From assembly GCA_009774615.1 (NCBI GenBank), contig VSOC01000004.1:26617-87585 (forward strand): DNA of 60,969 nucleotides. Direction: 5' to 3'. Below, one piece after another: positions 34,084 through 42,531 of the stretch; the first letter of the stretch is position 1; each line of letters starts with the position of its first letter. The stretch comes from Lachnospiraceae bacterium. Its GTDB lineage: Bacteria > Bacillota > Clostridia > Lachnospirales > Lachnospiraceae. The position numbers and the translations under genes were made by a program. The notes below the pieces were generated by a model. That model ran no database searches. It was not told the DNA's origin and saw only the letters and a program-made list of their open reading frames with translations.

Positions 34084-34219
34084 AGGGAACAAAGAGTCCG
34101 GCTCGCCGGACTCTCGCGCCGGAGCGCGGTTGCTTTAGCAACCATATTCCCTGAGCGCGGAGTGTGCATCCCCCGGAGGGTTTTTGCTTTATAGGACGCA
34201 CTTTCCTATAAAGCAAAAA
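34084..34219 (+). ncRNA. Compact multi-hairpin intergenic element with possible pseudoknot
   Basis: An outer stem AGGGAA (34084-34089) / TTCCCT (34147-34152) closes three adjacent perfect hairpins: 34094-34102/34105-34113 (9 bp), GCGC 34116-34119/34124-34127, and GGTTGC 34128-34133/34138-34143. A 16-bp perfect inverted repeat follows (34181-34196 / 34204-34219) whose loop CGCACT (34197-34202) can pair with AGTGTG (34161-34166) with one G-U. It could be a structured RNA, a mobile palindromic repeat or a regulated 3' end. The RNA label is a hypothesis. Confidence 0.4.
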
Positions 34220-34248
34220 AAGGCTGCCCCGAAAGGGACAGCCTTTTT
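34217..34248. terminator. Bidirectional Rho-independent terminator
   Basis: AAAAAGGCTG-CCCC-GAAA-GGGA-CAGCCTTTTT forms a long stem with A-rich and T-rich flanks on each side. It serves the reductase gene and the convergent AbrB gene. The rest of the gap up to 34382 shows nothing else. Confidence 0.92.
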
Positions 34249-34382
34249 GCACTTAAAATCTTAACTTATTTTTATAATGTGGTGCAGATTTCGCACTCTT
34301 GTTATTTGAGTCGTGAATCGTCAGTTGAATGGTTGTCAAGTGCTTTTCTGCCTGAATTCCTGGTCAATGCCTGTCTTATCCG

Positions 34383-34652
34383 TTAAACGGCTTCAACAAT
34401 GGTCATACCAGCAATCTTAGCAAGTCTGCGGATAGATTCCTTGGATACTTTGCGTCCTTCAAATTCTACAAGGTCTTCGGTGCTGCCATTAAAAATATCA
34501 GCGGTTTCAGCCTTGCGCAGAATGATACAGTTATCCTGTACAGAAATTTCAAGACCATCTTTTACATCCAAATCAAGGCTTCTCCGCAGTTCGATGGGAA
34601 GCGTAATCCGCCCCAGTTCATCGAGTTTACGAACTACTCCTGTGGTCTTCAT
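34383..34652 (-). CDS. abrB: AbrB-family transition-state regulator
   Basis: This 89-residue DNA-binding protein has an N-terminal swapped-hairpin AbrB domain: MKTTGVVRKLDELGRITLPIELRRSL matches the family N-terminus closely, in residues 1-26, followed by DGLEISVQDNCIILRK. The C-terminal tail is unlike that of Bacillus AbrB. The ribosome site AAGGGGG is 6 bases from the ATG. In Bacillus AbrB represses post-exponential genes; here the regulon is unknown. It points away from the fatty acid operon. Confidence 0.93.
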   Translation of the reverse strand: MKTTGVVRKLDELGRITLPIELRRSLDLDVKDGLEISVQDNCIILRKAETADIFNGSTEDLVEFEGRKVSKESIRRLAKIAGMTIVEAV

Positions 34653-34704
34653 AGTTAACCCCCTTTTCTTGATAAGATTTTAATAGTGCACCCCCTGCAC
34701 TCAT

Positions 34705-34734
34705 ACCATACCATATATTGTAAGTATATGTCAA
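34705..34734 (-). promoter_or_regulatory. abrB promoter
   Basis: On the minus strand TTGACA (complement of 34729-34734), an 18-base spacer and TATGGT (complement of 34705-34710) precede abrB. Just downstream, AGTGCA (34685-34690) and TGCACT (34696-34701) form a perfect 6-5-6 inverted repeat in the leader, a possible operator or mRNA hairpin. Confidence 0.6.
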
Positions 34735-34820
34735 TGTTTACCATTATAGTCAGAATATTGTCTGCTTTGGGATTAATTGCAAAAAAATAAAAAAGGCAAA
34801 CAAATCTCAGAAAAAAACGC

Positions 34821-34849
34821 TTGACAAACAGGGGATCATTCGCTAATAT
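34821..34849 (+). promoter_or_regulatory. Strong sigma-A promoter of the fatty acid synthesis operon
   Basis: A perfect TTGACA (34821-34826), a 17-base spacer and TAATAT (34844-34849) lie 50 bases before the fabH start. Confidence 0.88.
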
Positions 34850-34850
34850 T

Positions 34851-34867
34851 AATTTGAAATTCAAAAT
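34851..34867 (+). promoter_or_regulatory. FabT-like palindromic operator
   Basis: AATTTGAAATTCAAAAT contains TTTGAA-A-TTCAAA and fits the A-N-TTTGA-N3-TCAAA-N-T pattern reported for the MarR-family repressor FabT. It sits over the expected transcription start, so binding would block the operon. A weaker half-site, ATTTGATTC, follows at 34868-34876. No fabT gene is in the window. Confidence 0.65.
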
Positions 34868-34899
34868 ATTTGATTCTTGAAGTATTTATAGGAGAAGCC

Positions 34900-35862
34900 A
34901 TGATAACGAAAATCATAGGAACCGGGTCCAGCCAGGGAAGGCGCAGGGTAAGCAATCAGGATCTGGAACAGGTTGTGGAAACCAGCGACGAATGGATTCA
35001 CAGCCGGACAGGGATTTCCAGCCGTTATGTTACGGAAGGGGAGGGAATCAAAGCCATGGCAGCCGAGGCGGCAGAAAAAGCCTGCATCCAGGCGGGGATT
35101 TCCCCGAAGGAAGTGGAACTTATTCTTGTGGCAACTTCTACGCCGGAATGCTGTTTTCCCAGTACGGCCTGTCAGGTTCAGGGAGAAATCGGGGCAGAAG
35201 GAGCAGCGGCGTTTGATATCAGTGCCGCATGTTCCGGATTTATCTTTGCCCTGCACACGGCAAACAGCTTTCTGGTATCCGGGACATACAAGACGGCGCT
35301 GGTTATCGGCGCGGACGAGCTGAGCAAGCTGGTGGACTGGAACGATCGGAGAACATGCGTTCTCTTTGGCGACGGAGCAGGAGCCGTGGTGGTTCGGGCA
35401 GAGGATGACGGGAAGTTTTTCAGCGCTGTCGGTTCGGACGGGAGCAGAGGGGAGATTTTGACCTGTGTGTCCAGAAGCGGAGGAAACTTTATCACCAAAA
35501 AACAGCCAAAGATGGGCTTTATCGCTATGGACGGACAGGAAGTCTTTAAGTTTGCAGTAAAAAAAGTTCCTTCATGTATTGAAGAGATGCTGAAAGAGCA
35601 TCAGGAGAAGCCGGAAGATATCCGTTACTATCTTCTTCACCAGGCGAATGAGCGGATTATTGCGGCGGTAGCAAAGCGGCTTGGGGAGCCTGCAGAAAAA
35701 TTCCCGATGAATATTTCGGCATATGGGAATACTTCTGCGGCATCCATTCCTATATTATTAGATGAACTGAACCGGGAGGGGAAGCTGAATCGGGGCGATA
35801 AGATCGTTATGGCCGGTTTTGGCGGAGGACTTACCTGGGGAAGTGCTTTGCTGGAATGGTAA
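34900..35862 (+). CDS. fabH: 3-oxoacyl-ACP synthase III
   Basis: This 320-residue enzyme performs the first condensation of type II fatty acid synthesis, joining an acyl-CoA to malonyl-ACP. The catalytic Cys lies in AACSGF, the His in HQANERI and the Asn in SAYGNTSAAS. The ATG at 34900 follows GGAG and gives the normal length; a longer frame starting at a TTG in the operator is not believed. It opens the operon. Confidence 0.96.
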   Translation: MITKIIGTGSSQGRRRVSNQDLEQVVETSDEWIHSRTGISSRYVTEGEGIKAMAAEAAEKACIQAGISPKEVELILVATSTPECCFPSTACQVQGEIGAEGAAAFDISAACSGFIFALHTANSFLVSGTYKTALVIGADELSKLVDWNDRRTCVLFGDGAGAVVVRAEDDGKFFSAVGSDGSRGEILTCVSRSGGNFITKKQPKMGFIAMDGQEVFKFAVKKVPSCIEEMLKEHQEKPEDIRYYLLHQANERIIAAVAKRLGEPAEKFPMNISAYGNTSAASIPILLDELNREGKLNRGDKIVMAGFGGGLTWGSALLEW

Positions 35863-35914
35863 AGCAAAAAACAAAAATAAAAAATAAAAAGCAGAGAAAA
35901 AGGAGAATGAAACC

Positions 35915-36148
35915 ATGTTAGAGAAGATGAAAGAAATTATTGCGGATCAGTTAAGTGTTGAAGTAGAGAACGTTACCGAGGCTTCTTCATTTAAGGAAGA
36001 CTTAGGAGCAGATTCCCTGGATTTGTTTAACCTGGTAATGGCTTTAGAGGATGAATACCATGTAGAGATTCCTTCCGAGGATCTGGAAAAGTTAGAAACC
36101 GTAGGGGATGTTATCCGCTATCTGAAGGATAAGGGCGTAGAAGAGTAA
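35915..36148 (+). CDS. acpP: Acyl carrier protein
   Basis: This 77-residue acidic carrier has the phosphopantetheine serine in LGADSLDLFNLV (Ser near residue 36). It carries the growing acyl chain among the Fab enzymes of this operon. AAAGGAG precedes the ATG. Length and helix pattern are standard. Confidence 0.96.
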   Translation: MLEKMKEIIADQLSVEVENVTEASSFKEDLGADSLDLFNLVMALEDEYHVEIPSEDLEKLETVGDVIRYLKDKGVEE

Positions 36149-36216
36149 AAAAGAGAAACAAAGAAGGAAAGCTGCTGTAAAGGGGCACCGAACAGCAAAG
36201 TAAGAAGAGGAAGATC

Positions 36217-37143
36217 ATGAAGACAAGAATAACAGAAATGCTGGGAATTCAATATCCCATCATTCAGGGCGGTATGGCCTGGGTGGCGGAACACCATCTT
36301 GCATCAGCCGTATCGGCGGCAGGCGGCTTAGGCTTAATCGGCGGGGCAAATGCACCGGGAGAGGTTGTCCGGGAGGAGATCCGCAAGGCCAGGGAATTAA
36401 CCGATAAGCCTTTTGGCGTAAATGTAATGCTGATGAGTCCCTATGCCGATGACGTGGCAAAGGTGGTTGTCGAAGAAGGAATTAAAGTGGTGACCACAGG
36501 AGCCGGAAACCCGGAAAAATATATGGAGATGTGGAAGGCAGCAGGGATTAAGGTTATTCCTGTAGTGGCTTCCGTGGCACTGGCAAGAAGAATGGAAAAA
36601 TATGGGGCGGATGCGGTTGTAGCCGAAGGAACGGAATCCGGCGGTCATATCGGCGAAGCCACGACCATGACGCTGGTTCCTCAGGTTGCGGATGCCGTGT
36701 CCATCCCGGTAATTGCTGCCGGGGGAATCGGCGACGGAAGGGGAGTCGCAGCCTCCTTTATGCTGGGTGCAGAAGCCGTACAGATCGGCACGCGCTTTGT
36801 CGTGGCAAAGGAATCCATTGTCCATGAGAATTACAAGCAGAGGCTGATTAAGGCTAAGGATATCGATTCGGCAGTTACCGGACGCAGCCATGGCCATCCC
36901 ATCCGCTGTCTGCGCAATAAGATGACCAGAGAGTACGTCCGCTTAGAGCAGGAGGGAAAGAGTTTTGAAGAATTGGAATATCTCACCCTTGGCTCACTGC
37001 GCCGGGCCGTACAGGAAGGCGATATCAATGAAGGTACAGTGATGGCCGGACAGATTGCAGGGATGATTACGAAAGAACAGAGCTGCGAGGAAATCATCCG
37101 GGAAATGATGGAACAGGCAGAGCACCTGTTAAACAGGAGTTAA
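36217..37143 (+). CDS. fabK: FMN-dependent enoyl-ACP reductase II
   Basis: This 308-residue TIM-barrel FMN enzyme carries out the last reduction of the elongation cycle. It has PIIQGGMAWV at the N-terminus, the catalytic His in GGHIGE, AAGGIGDGRG and VQIGTRF. It belongs to the 2-nitropropane dioxygenase superfamily, but the position next to acpP and fabD points to FabK rather than a nitronate monooxygenase. FabK replaces FabI, which makes the pathway insensitive to triclosan in known cases. Confidence 0.93.
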   Translation: MKTRITEMLGIQYPIIQGGMAWVAEHHLASAVSAAGGLGLIGGANAPGEVVREEIRKARELTDKPFGVNVMLMSPYADDVAKVVVEEGIKVVTTGAGNPEKYMEMWKAAGIKVIPVVASVALARRMEKYGADAVVAEGTESGGHIGEATTMTLVPQVADAVSIPVIAAGGIGDGRGVAASFMLGAEAVQIGTRFVVAKESIVHENYKQRLIKAKDIDSAVTGRSHGHPIRCLRNKMTREYVRLEQEGKSFEELEYLTLGSLRRAVQEGDINEGTVMAGQIAGMITKEQSCEEIIREMMEQAEHLLNRS

Positions 37144-37145
37144 AG

Positions 37146-38069
37146 ATGAGTAAGATTGCATTTATTTATCCCGGCCAGGGCGCACAGTATATCGGAATGG
37201 GCCAGGAATTTTACGAGCAGACCGAAACGGGAAAGAAGACTTTTGATAAGGCGTCCGAGCTTCTGGGATTTTCCATGCCGGATCTTTGCTTTAAGGAAAA
37301 TGATCAGTTAAATATCACCGAATATACCCAGGCAGCCATGGTGACGGTAAGTATTGCCATGACGAAGGTTTTGAATGAACTCGGCGTTTTTGCCGATGTG
37401 ACCGCAGGGTTAAGCCTGGGAGAATATGCGGCTCTGTTTGCTGCAGGGGTTATGCGTGAGGAGGATGCTATCACGGTTGTGCGTCAGCGCGGAATTCTTA
37501 TGCAGGAGGCCGTTCCCGCGGGAATCGGGGCGATGGCTGCCATTCTTGCCCTGGAAAATGAAACCATTGAAAAAGTAACAAAAGATATCGAAGACGTGTG
37601 GATTGCCAACTACAACTGCCCGGGACAGACGGTTATCTCCGGAAAAAAGGAAGCCGTAGACTTAGCCTGCGAAAAGCTTAAAGAAGCAGGCGCAAAGAGG
37701 ACGCTTTCTTTAAACGTCAGCGGGCCGTTCCACTCAGGAATGTTAGTCCAGGCAGGGGAAAAACTGGGGAAAGTGCTTGAAGGTATTTCCTTAAATACCC
37801 CGTCCATCCCTTATGTTGCCAATGTCACGGCAGACTATGTAACCGACGCTTCTAAGGTCAGGGATCTGCTGACAAGACAGGTTTCTTCTTCGGTGCGCTG
37901 GCAACAGAGCGTCGAGGCGATGATCGCCGACGGCACAGATACCTTTGTTGAAATCGGACCGGGAAAAACCTTAAGCGGGTTTATGAAGAAAATCAGCCGG
38001 GACGTCAAGGTAATGAATATTGAAAAACTGGCAGATATGGAAAAAGCAGTTGAAGAGCTGAAGCATTAG
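37146..38069 (+). CDS. fabD: Malonyl-CoA:ACP transacylase
   Basis: This 307-residue enzyme loads malonate from malonyl-CoA onto ACP. PGQGAQY lies at the N-terminus, the nucleophile serine in GLSLGEYAAL and the catalytic His in SGPFHSGML. It starts 2 bases after fabK, so the two are likely translationally coupled. Confidence 0.96.
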   Translation: MSKIAFIYPGQGAQYIGMGQEFYEQTETGKKTFDKASELLGFSMPDLCFKENDQLNITEYTQAAMVTVSIAMTKVLNELGVFADVTAGLSLGEYAALFAAGVMREEDAITVVRQRGILMQEAVPAGIGAMAAILALENETIEKVTKDIEDVWIANYNCPGQTVISGKKEAVDLACEKLKEAGAKRTLSLNVSGPFHSGMLVQAGEKLGKVLEGISLNTPSIPYVANVTADYVTDASKVRDLLTRQVSSSVRWQQSVEAMIADGTDTFVEIGPGKTLSGFMKKISRDVKVMNIEKLADMEKAVEELKH

Positions 38070-38085
38070 CAGGACGGAGGACGGA

Positions 38086-38829
38086 ATGAAGCTGGAAAAT
38101 AAAGTCGCTCTGGTGACAGGAGCCGCAAGAGGAATCGGAAAAGCGATTGCAAAGGCCCTGGCTGCCGAAGGGGCAGTGGTAATTGTAAATTATAACGGTT
38201 CTGCACAGAGGGCAGCCGAAACCGTGAAAGAGATTGAAGAGGCAGGAGGAAAGACCCTGGCTATCCGCTGCAATGTCGCGGATTTCACCGCCTGCAAGGA
38301 TATGATTGACGGGATTATTAAGGAACAGGGGCGGCTGGATATTCTGGTGAATAACGCAGGGATCACAAGGGACGGCCTCCTGATGAAGATGAGTGAAGAG
38401 GATTTCGACTCCGTTATGGATACAAACTTAAAAGGGGCGTTTAACTGTATCCGCCATGCGGCCCGGCAGATGATTAAGCAGAAATCCGGAAGGATTATCA
38501 GTATTTCTTCCGTGTCCGGTGTGCTTGGCAATGCAGGGCAGGTCAATTACAGCGCATCTAAGGCAGGAATTATCGGTTTGACCAAGGCGACGGCAAGGGA
38601 AGTAGCCAGCCGGGGAATTACGGTCAATGCCATTGCCCCCGGGTTTATTACCACGGATATGACTGAAGTGCTTTCTGAGGCGGTTAAAACATCCGTGACG
38701 GAAACCATTCCCATGAAAAAGTTTGGAAAGCCGGAAGATATCGCACAGACTGCGCTTTTTCTGGCATCGGAGGAAGCTGCTTATATTACCGGCCAGGTGA
38801 TCTGCGTAGACGGCGGAATGGCGATGTAG
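38086..38829 (+). CDS. fabG: 3-oxoacyl-ACP reductase
   Basis: This 247-residue short-chain dehydrogenase performs the NADPH-dependent ketone reduction of the cycle. The Rossmann motif is TGAARGIGKA, then NNAGITRDG, with the catalytic Ser in ISSVSG and the YSASK Tyr-Lys pair. Its place between fabD and fabF confirms the role among many SDR paralogues. Confidence 0.96.
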   Translation: MKLENKVALVTGAARGIGKAIAKALAAEGAVVIVNYNGSAQRAAETVKEIEEAGGKTLAIRCNVADFTACKDMIDGIIKEQGRLDILVNNAGITRDGLLMKMSEEDFDSVMDTNLKGAFNCIRHAARQMIKQKSGRIISISSVSGVLGNAGQVNYSASKAGIIGLTKATAREVASRGITVNAIAPGFITTDMTEVLSEAVKTSVTETIPMKKFGKPEDIAQTALFLASEEAAYITGQVICVDGGMAM

Positions 38830-38886
38830 GGTGATGTATGAACAGTAACGGCTGTTTTAGAAACATATGCAGTATTGGAGGAAGAG

Positions 38887-40125
38887 ATGAGCAGAAGAGT
38901 AGTAGTGACGGGATTAGGGGCGATTACCCCGATTGGGAATGATGTGGAAAGCTTTTGGAACGGACTGAAGGAAAAAAAGGTGGGGATTGATTTTATCACC
39001 CGTTTTGACACGGAAGGGTATAAGGCAAAGCTGGCCGCAGAGGTGAAAGGCTTTGACCCCAAGGAATACATGGATGTCAAGGCAGCAAAGCGGATGGAAC
39101 TGTTCTCCCAGTATGCCGTGGCAGCGGCAAAACAGGCGTTAGCTGACGCCGGGATTGCTGTGGAAAAGGAAGACCCCTACCGGGTCGGTGTTGCCGTGGG
39201 CTCCGGAATCGGCTCTCTGCAGGCATTTGAGCGGGATCACAAAAAGCTTCTGGAAAAAGGGCCTGGCCGGGTAAACCCCCTTTTAGTTCCGATGATGATC
39301 AGCAACATGGCTGCGGGAAACGTCAGCATTCAGTTTGGCTTGAAAGGAAAGAACATCAACGTGGTAACTGCCTGCGCCAGCGGGACGCACTGCATCGGTG
39401 AAGCCTTCCGCACCATCCAGTACGGGGATGCGGATGTGATGGTTGCCGGAGGTTCCGAAGCCAGCATCTGTCCGATGGGCGTAGCCGGGTTTACGGCTTT
39501 GACCGCACTTTCTACCTCGATCGATCCCCTCCATGCCTCCCGCCCGTTTGACGAAAACCGCGACGGCTTTGTTATGGGTGAGGGCGCTGGCGTTGTCGTC
39601 CTGGAATCCTTAGAACATGCACTGGCAAGGGGCGCAAAAATCTATGCGGAAGTGGGGGGCTACGGGGCAACCTGTGATGCCTACCATATCACCTCGCCGG
39701 CCGAGGACGGAAGCGGTGCAGCCCGTGCCATGGAAAATGCCATTAAGGATGCAGGGCTTGCGCCGGAGGATGTGGATTATATTAATGCCCACGGCACAAG
39801 CACCCACCACAACGATTTGTTTGAAACCAAGGCAATTAAGCTGGCTCTTGGGGAACATGCCGGAAAGGTTAAGATTAACTCGACCAAGTCCATGATCGGC
39901 CATCTTCTGGGGGCAGCAGGGGGCGTGGAATTTATTGTCTGTGCAAAGTCCATTGAAGAAGGGTTCGTTCACGCAACGGCAGGTCTTGAACAGGAAGGCG
40001 AGGGCTGTGATTTGGATTATACGAAGGGCAAGGGCGTTTCCATGGATATCCGGTGCGCCGTCAGCAACTCCCTTGGTTTTGGCGGACATAATGCCAGTGT
40101 TTTGTTAAAGAAATATGAAGCCTGA
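38887..40125 (+). CDS. fabF: 3-oxoacyl-ACP synthase II
   Basis: This 412-residue condensing enzyme elongates the acyl chain. The catalytic Cys lies in TACASGTHCIG and the two His in AHGTSTHHND and MIGHLLGAAG. The ATG at 38887 follows GGAGG, which overlaps an alternative TTG at 38875. Upstream bases include an ACAGTAACGGCTGTT half-palindrome in the fabG-fabF gap. Confidence 0.96.
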   Translation: MSRRVVVTGLGAITPIGNDVESFWNGLKEKKVGIDFITRFDTEGYKAKLAAEVKGFDPKEYMDVKAAKRMELFSQYAVAAAKQALADAGIAVEKEDPYRVGVAVGSGIGSLQAFERDHKKLLEKGPGRVNPLLVPMMISNMAAGNVSIQFGLKGKNINVVTACASGTHCIGEAFRTIQYGDADVMVAGGSEASICPMGVAGFTALTALSTSIDPLHASRPFDENRDGFVMGEGAGVVVLESLEHALARGAKIYAEVGGYGATCDAYHITSPAEDGSGAARAMENAIKDAGLAPEDVDYINAHGTSTHHNDLFETKAIKLALGEHAGKVKINSTKSMIGHLLGAAGGVEFIVCAKSIEEGFVHATAGLEQEGEGCDLDYTKGKGVSMDIRCAVSNSLGFGGHNASVLLKKYEA

Positions 40126-40157
40126 CAAAGGTTTTAAGGGATAAAGGTGGTTTGGCA

Positions 40158-40625
40158 ATGGAAATTAATGAGATTATGAAACTGGTGCAGGCAGTCAGCG
40201 AATACGGGCTGACCAGCTTTGAACTGGAAGAAGGAAATATGCGCATTTCCCTGAAACGGGAAAAGGAAGTTGTTTTGGCAAACCCGCTTTCCGGGACGGC
40301 AGACAAAATGTTTGTCAGTGCTGCACCGGCAGAAACCAGCCTGCCGACGGGAAATAAAGAAACCGTCCAGAAACCGGAGGATATCGGTGCAGATCAGGTG
40401 GTAACTTCGCCCTTAGTCGGCGTGTTCTATGCGGCTTCCTCACCGGATGCAGAGCCTTTTGTCAAGGTGGGCGATACCGTAAAGAAAGGTCAGGTTCTGG
40501 GCATTATCGAAGCGATGAAGCTGATGAATGAGATTGAGAGCGAAACGGACGGTGTCATTGAAGCTGTTCTGGTGAAGAATGAAGAAACCGTGGAGTACGG
40601 GCAGCCGCTGTTTAGAATCCGCTGA
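40158..40625 (+). CDS. accB: Biotin carboxyl carrier protein of acetyl-CoA carboxylase
   Basis: This 155-residue protein carries biotin on the lysine of EAMKLMNEI (near residue 121). The N-terminal helix and a low-complexity linker precede the biotinyl domain (about 80-155). The ATG at 40158 lies 7 bases after AAAGGTGG. It works with AccC and AccDA encoded downstream. Confidence 0.95.
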   Translation: MEINEIMKLVQAVSEYGLTSFELEEGNMRISLKREKEVVLANPLSGTADKMFVSAAPAETSLPTGNKETVQKPEDIGADQVVTSPLVGVFYAASSPDAEPFVKVGDTVKKGQVLGIIEAMKLMNEIESETDGVIEAVLVKNEETVEYGQPLFRIR

Positions 40626-40668
40626 GAGGTATAATGTACGGTAAGGCATGTACAGAATGGAGAATATT

Positions 40669-41091
40669 ATGCTGGGAATTAAGGAAATACAGGAAATTAT
40701 TCCGCATCGTCATCCGTTTTTACTGATTGACTGTATTGAGGAGTTAGAACCGGGCGTGGGTGCGGTGGGATATAAATCCGTATCCTATAATGAACCGTTT
40801 TTTGCCGGACATTTTCCGCAGGAGCCGGTGATGCCTGGGGTTTTAATTGTGGAGGCGCTGGCACAGACAGGGGCCGTGGCGATTCTTTCCAAGGAAGAGA
40901 ATAAGGGAAAGGTAGCTTATTTTGGTGCCATTAACCAGGCGAAGTTTAAAAAGAAGGTAGTTCCGGGCGATAAATTGCGTCTGGAGTGTAAGATTATCAA
41001 GCAAAAAGGCCCGGTCGGCATCGGGCAGGCGACGGCGACGGTGGACGGAAAGGTAGCGGTTTCGGCAGAGCTGACCTTTATGGTGGGCTGA
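40669..41091 (+). CDS. fabZ: 3-hydroxyacyl-ACP dehydratase
   Basis: This 140-residue hot-dog-fold enzyme dehydrates 3-hydroxyacyl-ACP. IIPHRHPFLLID holds the catalytic His and GHFPQEPVMPGVLIVEAL the Glu. The ATG at 40669, 6 bases after GGAG, gives the standard length; a start at 40648 would add 7 residues. Confidence 0.95.
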   Translation: MLGIKEIQEIIPHRHPFLLIDCIEELEPGVGAVGYKSVSYNEPFFAGHFPQEPVMPGVLIVEALAQTGAVAILSKEENKGKVAYFGAINQAKFKKKVVPGDKLRLECKIIKQKGPVGIGQATATVDGKVAVSAELTFMVG

Positions 41092-41143
41092 CCCTTGTCT
41101 ATGAATTTGCTGCATTGAATCAGGAAGAAGAGGACGGAAGGTT

Positions 41144-42490
41144 ATGTTTGATAAAGTATTAATCGCTAACCGGGGCGAAATTGCCGTGCGGATTATCCGG
41201 GCGTGCCGGGAGATGGGAATTAAGACGGTGGCCATATATTCGGAGGCGGACAGGGATGCCCTTCATACGATGCTGGCGGACGAGGCTATCTGTATCGGGC
41301 CGGCCCCTTCTTCCCAGAGTTACCTGAATATGGAAAGAATACTAGCCGCCTGCGTGGTGATGAAGGCCGATGCCATTCACCCGGGGTTTGGCTTTTTATC
41401 GGAGAACACAAGGTTTGCCGAATTATGCGAAAAATGTAATATTTCCTTTATCGGGCCTTCCGGGGAAATCATCCACAGGATGGGGAATAAATCCGAAGCC
41501 CGGAGGACGATGATGGAGGCGGGGGTTCCCGTGGTTCCCGGAACCAAAGAACCGGTCTATGAGGCTAAGGAAGGGCTTTTGCTGGCCCGGGAAATGGGTT
41601 TTCCGGTGATGATCAAGGCATCCTCCGGCGGCGGCGGGAAGGGCATGAGAATTTCCCGCAGCGAAGAAGACTTTATTGAAAACTTTCAAAGTGCACAGTT
41701 GGAATCCGTGAAGGGATTTTCGGACGATACGATGTACATTGAAAAATATATTGAAAATCCCCGCCATATTGAGTTTCAGATTATGGCGGATAAATACGGA
41801 AATGTTGTCCACCTGGGGGAGAGGGACTGTTCCATCCAGAGAAGGCATCAGAAGGTGCTGGAGGAATCCCCCTGTGAGGTCATTTCCGAAGAACTTCGCC
41901 GCAGGATGGGCGAGATGGCCATTCGTGCGGCAAAGGCAGTGAACTATGAAAATGCGGGAACGATAGAGTTCCTTTTAGATAAAGATAAACAGTTTTATTT
42001 TATGGAAATGAATACAAGAATCCAGGTAGAGCACCCGGTAACGGAGATGGTGACGGGCTTGGATTTAATTAAGGAGCAGATCCGTGTGGCAGCCGGGGAA
42101 AGGCTGAGTGCAGAGCAGAAGGATATCCGGATTAGCGGTCATGCCATCGAGTGCAGGATTAATGCGGAAAATCCGAAGCGAAACTTTATGCCCTGTCCGG
42201 GAAGAATCGGGAATATTCATCTGCCGGGCGGAAACGGAATCCGGGTGGATACCCATATTTATTCTGATTATCAGGTGCCCTCCAACTATGACTCCATGCT
42301 CTTAAAGCTGATTGCCCACGGGAAAGACCGTCAGGAGGCTATCGAAAAGATGAGAAGCGCCCTGGGCGAGTTAATTATCGAGGGTATTGAAACCAATGTA
42401 GATTTTCAGTATGAGATTGTCAATCATCCGGCATTCCTGGAAGGGAAAACGGATACCGGGTTTATTGCGCGGCATTTTAGCGGGATCTAG
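41144..42490 (+). CDS. accC: Biotin carboxylase subunit of acetyl-CoA carboxylase
   Basis: This 448-residue ATP-grasp enzyme carboxylates biotin on AccB. It has KVLIANRGEIAVRIIRA at the start, the Gly-rich ATP loop SSGGGGKGMR, HLGERDCSIQRRHQK and EMNTRIQVEHPVTE. Length is as expected. It sits between fabZ and accDA. Confidence 0.96.
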   Translation: MFDKVLIANRGEIAVRIIRACREMGIKTVAIYSEADRDALHTMLADEAICIGPAPSSQSYLNMERILAACVVMKADAIHPGFGFLSENTRFAELCEKCNISFIGPSGEIIHRMGNKSEARRTMMEAGVPVVPGTKEPVYEAKEGLLLAREMGFPVMIKASSGGGGKGMRISRSEEDFIENFQSAQLESVKGFSDDTMYIEKYIENPRHIEFQIMADKYGNVVHLGERDCSIQRRHQKVLEESPCEVISEELRRRMGEMAIRAAKAVNYENAGTIEFLLDKDKQFYFMEMNTRIQVEHPVTEMVTGLDLIKEQIRVAAGERLSAEQKDIRISGHAIECRINAENPKRNFMPCPGRIGNIHLPGGNGIRVDTHIYSDYQVPSNYDSMLLKLIAHGKDRQEAIEKMRSALGELIIEGIETNVDFQYEIVNHPAFLEGKTDTGFIARHFSGI

Positions 42491-42531
42491 TCAAATCCGG
42501 TGTGCAGATCGCAGGGAAGGGGGAATCGCCT

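Noticed and set aside
34084..34248. An insertion sequence or MITE remnant
   Set aside because: No transposase, no clear target duplication; palindromes fit RNA structure just as well.
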